8,334 nt of DNA. It comes from Bacteroidales bacterium. Lineage in GTDB: Bacteria > Bacteroidota > Bacteroidia > Bacteroidales > B18-G4. The notes under the pieces were generated by a model. That model was not told the origin of the DNA. It did not search any database and was given only the letters and a program-made list of their open reading frames with translations. A program made the position numbers and the translations under genes. Positions 6,698 through 8,334 of this stretch are shown one piece after another. The stretch is from positions 1-8,334 of the forward strand of contig JAGLEK010000218.1 of assembly GCA_023145125.1 (NCBI GenBank), written 5' to 3'. Numbering within the stretch: the first letter of the stretch is position 1; every line of letters begins with the position of its first letter.

Positions 6698-7630
6698 TTA
6701 GATTCCTGTCGTATTCAGGTTCCCTAAGCTAACTGTAATCCTTCGCTTGCTTTCTTTCTTATCATCTGCGTACGCATACAGTGTAACCTGCAAATGTAAG
6801 TTGAAGATGTTCATCAGCATTTCCTTTGCATGGATCTGGCCAATACGCAGAATATCGGAGTTAATGATACCCGTATATCGCGACATGCGGGTATTGATAA
6901 TGTCGTTCTCCCCTGTTTTAATAAACTTCTTATCGTATTTGGTGAACTCATAAATATTGGCAATATCCTGAATGGTATAAGTCTGCAGATTCTCGATACC
7001 ATCAATATTTGTCAGGAACCACTCATAGCTACGCTGATCGATAAGGCAGCGGTTCAGGCTGTCTTTCTCCAGGATGCGAGCATTGTTGATGATAGCACTG
7101 CCGTAATAATTATTTTCAAAATGAAAAATGGTGTCATAAGTAACGGCATAGCGCAATGAAAGACTTCCGATGACCTTCCTGAGTTTAGGATAATGATGAT
7201 ATGCGTTGAATGTCCGCACCATCATCTCAAAGTTAATGGCAAAAAACAGGGAATGCAGTGGGGTTTCGAATATGAGAAAACCACCATCACCGGTGCTGAT
7301 AAATGCTTTCTCTATCTTCTCTTTGGTATAATGCTGAAATACGAATTGATTTTTTTCCAGGCAAAGCCTTACCGTTTTATCGAACAATATTTTAAACAGG
7401 GCAGGAATCATGGTTTGCTCAAGATGCTTATACAAACCATAGCGGTAAATATCGATCCCCAGTACCGATACACGTTTAAAGCTTTTCAGATTCACATAAG
7501 CCTCCAGTTCCTTGTAAAGATCATCGCTTTGAGGTATTTTATTCACTTTTTCATAGATTGATTCTTTGTCTACCCTCTTTAGCAGTTCCAGGATCTGGTC
7601 AAACTGCATTCGCTTGATACGCTTTGCCAT
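6698..7630 (-). CDS. Cytosolic protein with class III nucleotidyl cyclase-like domain
   Basis: This 310-residue protein has no signal peptide or membrane segment and should be cytosolic. After a helical, charged N-terminus (1-50), residues about 54-215 follow the order of a class III adenylate/guanylate cyclase domain: VLGIDIYRYG with D60 at the first metal position, STGDGGFLIFE with D115 at the second (GDG), a strand at LSLRYAVTYDTIFH, then YYGSAIINNARILE with R185 at the conserved arginine position, and CLIDQRSYEWF like the closing strand and helix. Counting from the glycine and arginine, the usual catalytic Asn of 'VNxAxR' falls on I181, with Asn at 182 and 183 instead. Activity and nucleotide preference are therefore uncertain. 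The last 95 residues are an unrecognised domain ending in beta-like strands. It is divergent from thpR across 100 bases. A GGDEF-like or purely regulatory cyclase fold is an alternative. The assignment rests on motif order alone. Confidence 0.62.
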   Translation of the reverse strand: MAKRIKRMQFDQILELLKRVDKESIYEKVNKIPQSDDLYKELEAYVNLKSFKRVSVLGIDIYRYGLYKHLEQTMIPALFKILFDKTVRLCLEKNQFVFQHYTKEKIEKAFISTGDGGFLIFETPLHSLFFAINFEMMVRTFNAYHHYPKLRKVIGSLSLRYAVTYDTIFHFENNYYGSAIINNARILEKDSLNRCLIDQRSYEWFLTNIDGIENLQTYTIQDIANIYEFTKYDKKFIKTGENDIINTRMSRYTGIINSDILRIGQIHAKEMLMNIFNLHLQVTLYAYADDKKESKRRITVSLGNLNTTGI

Positions 7631-7663
7631 GTTTCTGAGTTTAATTCAAGATGATTCCTTTTA

Positions 7664-7671
7664 CAATAATA
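7664..7671 (-). promoter_or_regulatory. Candidate -7 box of the cyclase-like gene
   Basis: The minus strand reads TATTATTG, one mismatch from TAnnTTTG, 33 bases upstream of the ATG at 7630. It lies exactly in the 12-base loop between the two inverted GAATCAT copies. No firm -33 element is seen. Confidence 0.27.
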
Positions 7672-7715
7672 CTAAAGAATCATGAGTTTACCGAAATTAT
7701 TCCCCATTCATTTAT

Positions 7716-7723
7716 TATCTTTG
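7716..7723 (+). promoter_or_regulatory. Candidate -7 box of thpR
   Basis: TATCTTTG is an exact match to the Bacteroidota -7 consensus TAnnTTTG and ends seven bases before the ATG at 7731. Transcription from it would give a leader of only a few bases, which suggests a nearly leaderless mRNA or a true start slightly downstream. The -33 element is not evident. Confidence 0.4.
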
Positions 7724-7730
7724 AATCATC

Positions 7731-8291
7731 ATGAAACGCCTGTTCGCCGCCATTAAAATCTATCCGGATGAAGCCTTTCTTAAGCGTTATTACGCAATAA
7801 AAAAGGCATTGAAAGATGAAAAGATCAAATGGGTGAAACCGGAGAATATACACATCACCCTGAAGTTTTTCGGGGAAACGCCCGAACACCACATCCCGGG
7901 GATCAGCATAGCATTGAGGCAGGCGGCAAAAGAGGCCACTCCCTTTGATCTGGTGCTGCAGGATACAGGTATTTTCGGAAGTTCATACAATCCCCGCGTG
8001 ATCTGGTTCGGCATGGAGCCCCATGATGAGATCATTCAACTGTCAAAAGTTGTATTCAGGGAATTGGAAGTGATCGGAATTGAAACGGGCCGTCAGAATT
8101 TTGTTCCACACCTTACAATTGCACGGATAAAATCCCTCGATAATAAGAAATTCTTTCAGGGAGTGATCGATAAGAACAAAGAAGGGTTCATACAAAAAGA
8201 AGAGGTGAATGAGTTCCACCTCTTCGAAAGTATTTTACTGCCCGATGGGCCAAAATATGAGTTAATTGAGTCCTTTGGCTTAAAAGGATAA
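7731..8291 (+). CDS. thpR: RNA 2',3'-cyclic phosphodiesterase (2H / LigT-like)
   Basis: This 186-residue protein matches the usual length and layout of ThpR/LigT proteins of the 2H phosphoesterase superfamily. It opens with the typical MKRLFAAIKI strand and has both catalytic HxTx motifs, H41-ITL (PENIHITLKFFGET) and H127-LTI (FVPHLTIAR), symmetrically placed in the two lobes. The end (FHLFESILLPDGPKYELIESF) is also characteristic. The family hydrolyses 2',3'-cyclic phosphate RNA ends to 2'-phosphate; the reverse 2'-5' RNA ligation is known in vitro. It acts in the cytosol, and no signal peptide is present. It is divergent from the cyclase-like gene and may share promoter-region repeats with it. 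Some 2H proteins cleave cyclic nucleotides or oligonucleotides, so a role linked to that neighbour cannot be excluded, although the housekeeping role is the default reading. The start is well supported by the N-terminal strand. Confidence 0.93.
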   Translation: MKRLFAAIKIYPDEAFLKRYYAIKKALKDEKIKWVKPENIHITLKFFGETPEHHIPGISIALRQAAKEATPFDLVLQDTGIFGSSYNPRVIWFGMEPHDEIIQLSKVVFRELEVIGIETGRQNFVPHLTIARIKSLDNKKFFQGVIDKNKEGFIQKEEVNEFHLFESILLPDGPKYELIESFGLKG

Positions 8292-8334
8292 TTCTTGGTT
8301 TATTCGGTGGTGTGTTGGGTGTCAGATGCTGGAT

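Larger units (their letters stand above)
7650..7730. promoter_or_regulatory. Triple GAATCAT repeat in the divergent cyclase-like / thpR promoter region
   Basis: GAATCAT occurs three times in the 100-base divergent region: reversed at 7651-7657, forward at 7677-7683, and forward at 7723-7729. The first and third share eight bases (GATGATTC at 7650-7657 and GAATCATC at 7723-7730). The first two copies form an inverted repeat, extended by three more pairs after a one-base bulge, that flanks the best -7-like box of the minus-strand gene. The third copy abuts the -7 box of thpR. This layout suits a shared operator, but no regulator is identified. Confidence 0.4.

Noticed and set aside
6830..7561. 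Plus-strand open frames of 109 and 122 codons opposite the cyclase-like gene
   Set aside because: The minus-strand 310-codon frame spans the whole region and carries ordered cyclase-like motifs. The plus-strand frames look like antisense by-products of AT-rich coding sequence.
6698..8291. A complete Pycsar or CBASS anti-phage defence system
   Set aside because: No effector (TIR, membrane, nuclease or phospholipase) gene is present next to the cyclase-like gene. Its neighbours are thpR and an exported protein, and the cyclase motif is not canonical.
8292..8334. Possible further gene at the right edge
   Set aside because: Only 43 bases follow the thpR stop, with no start codon context or motif that could be supported.

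Overview
This window looks like a chromosomal segment of a member of the Bacteroidota, probably an environmental or uncultured Bacteroidales-type lineage. The reasons are the two DUF3857/transglutaminase-like exported proteins in tandem, export signals ending in the 'SAQ' pattern common in this phylum, the lack of recognisable Shine-Dalgarno sequences, and TAnnTTTG-type -7 promoter elements ahead of two genes. The genus cannot be determined from the sequence. No tRNA, rRNA, CRISPR array, transposase, phage gene or integration site was seen.

Layout. Positions 1-1749 (minus strand) hold the first 583 codons of an exported M14-family zinc carboxypeptidase; the frame is open to the window edge, so only its C-terminal end is missing. 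A 58-base gap with a striking compound palindrome (1766-1800) separates it from an upstream co-directional lipoprotein metallophosphoesterase (1808-2710, minus). A 117-base divergent promoter region with a perfect 14-base palindrome follows. A two-gene plus-strand operon (2828-4789 and 4808-6616) then encodes two related exported proteins. The first keeps a Cys-His-Asp transglutaminase-like triad. In the second all three catalytic positions are substituted. An 81-base convergent gap without a convincing terminator leads to a cytosolic protein that resembles a class III nucleotidyl cyclase domain (6698-7630, minus). A 100-base divergent region with three copies of GAATCAT separates it from thpR, an RNA 2',3'-cyclic phosphodiesterase of the 2H superfamily (7731-8291, plus). 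The last 43 bases hold nothing recognisable.

How the genes may work together. Four of the six genes encode exported or lipid-anchored proteins (peptidase, phosphoesterase, active and inactive transglutaminase-like proteins), so the left three quarters look like an envelope or nutrient-handling neighbourhood; no shared pathway can be proven. The right end pairs a cyclase-like protein with a 2H phosphodiesterase across a shared promoter region. A nucleotide-signal make/break pair is possible but speculative, because ThpR is also a common stand-alone housekeeping enzyme. The points most worth checking are the active/pseudoenzyme tandem, the cyclase-like protein with an altered catalytic motif, and the three palindromic or repeated intergenic elements.
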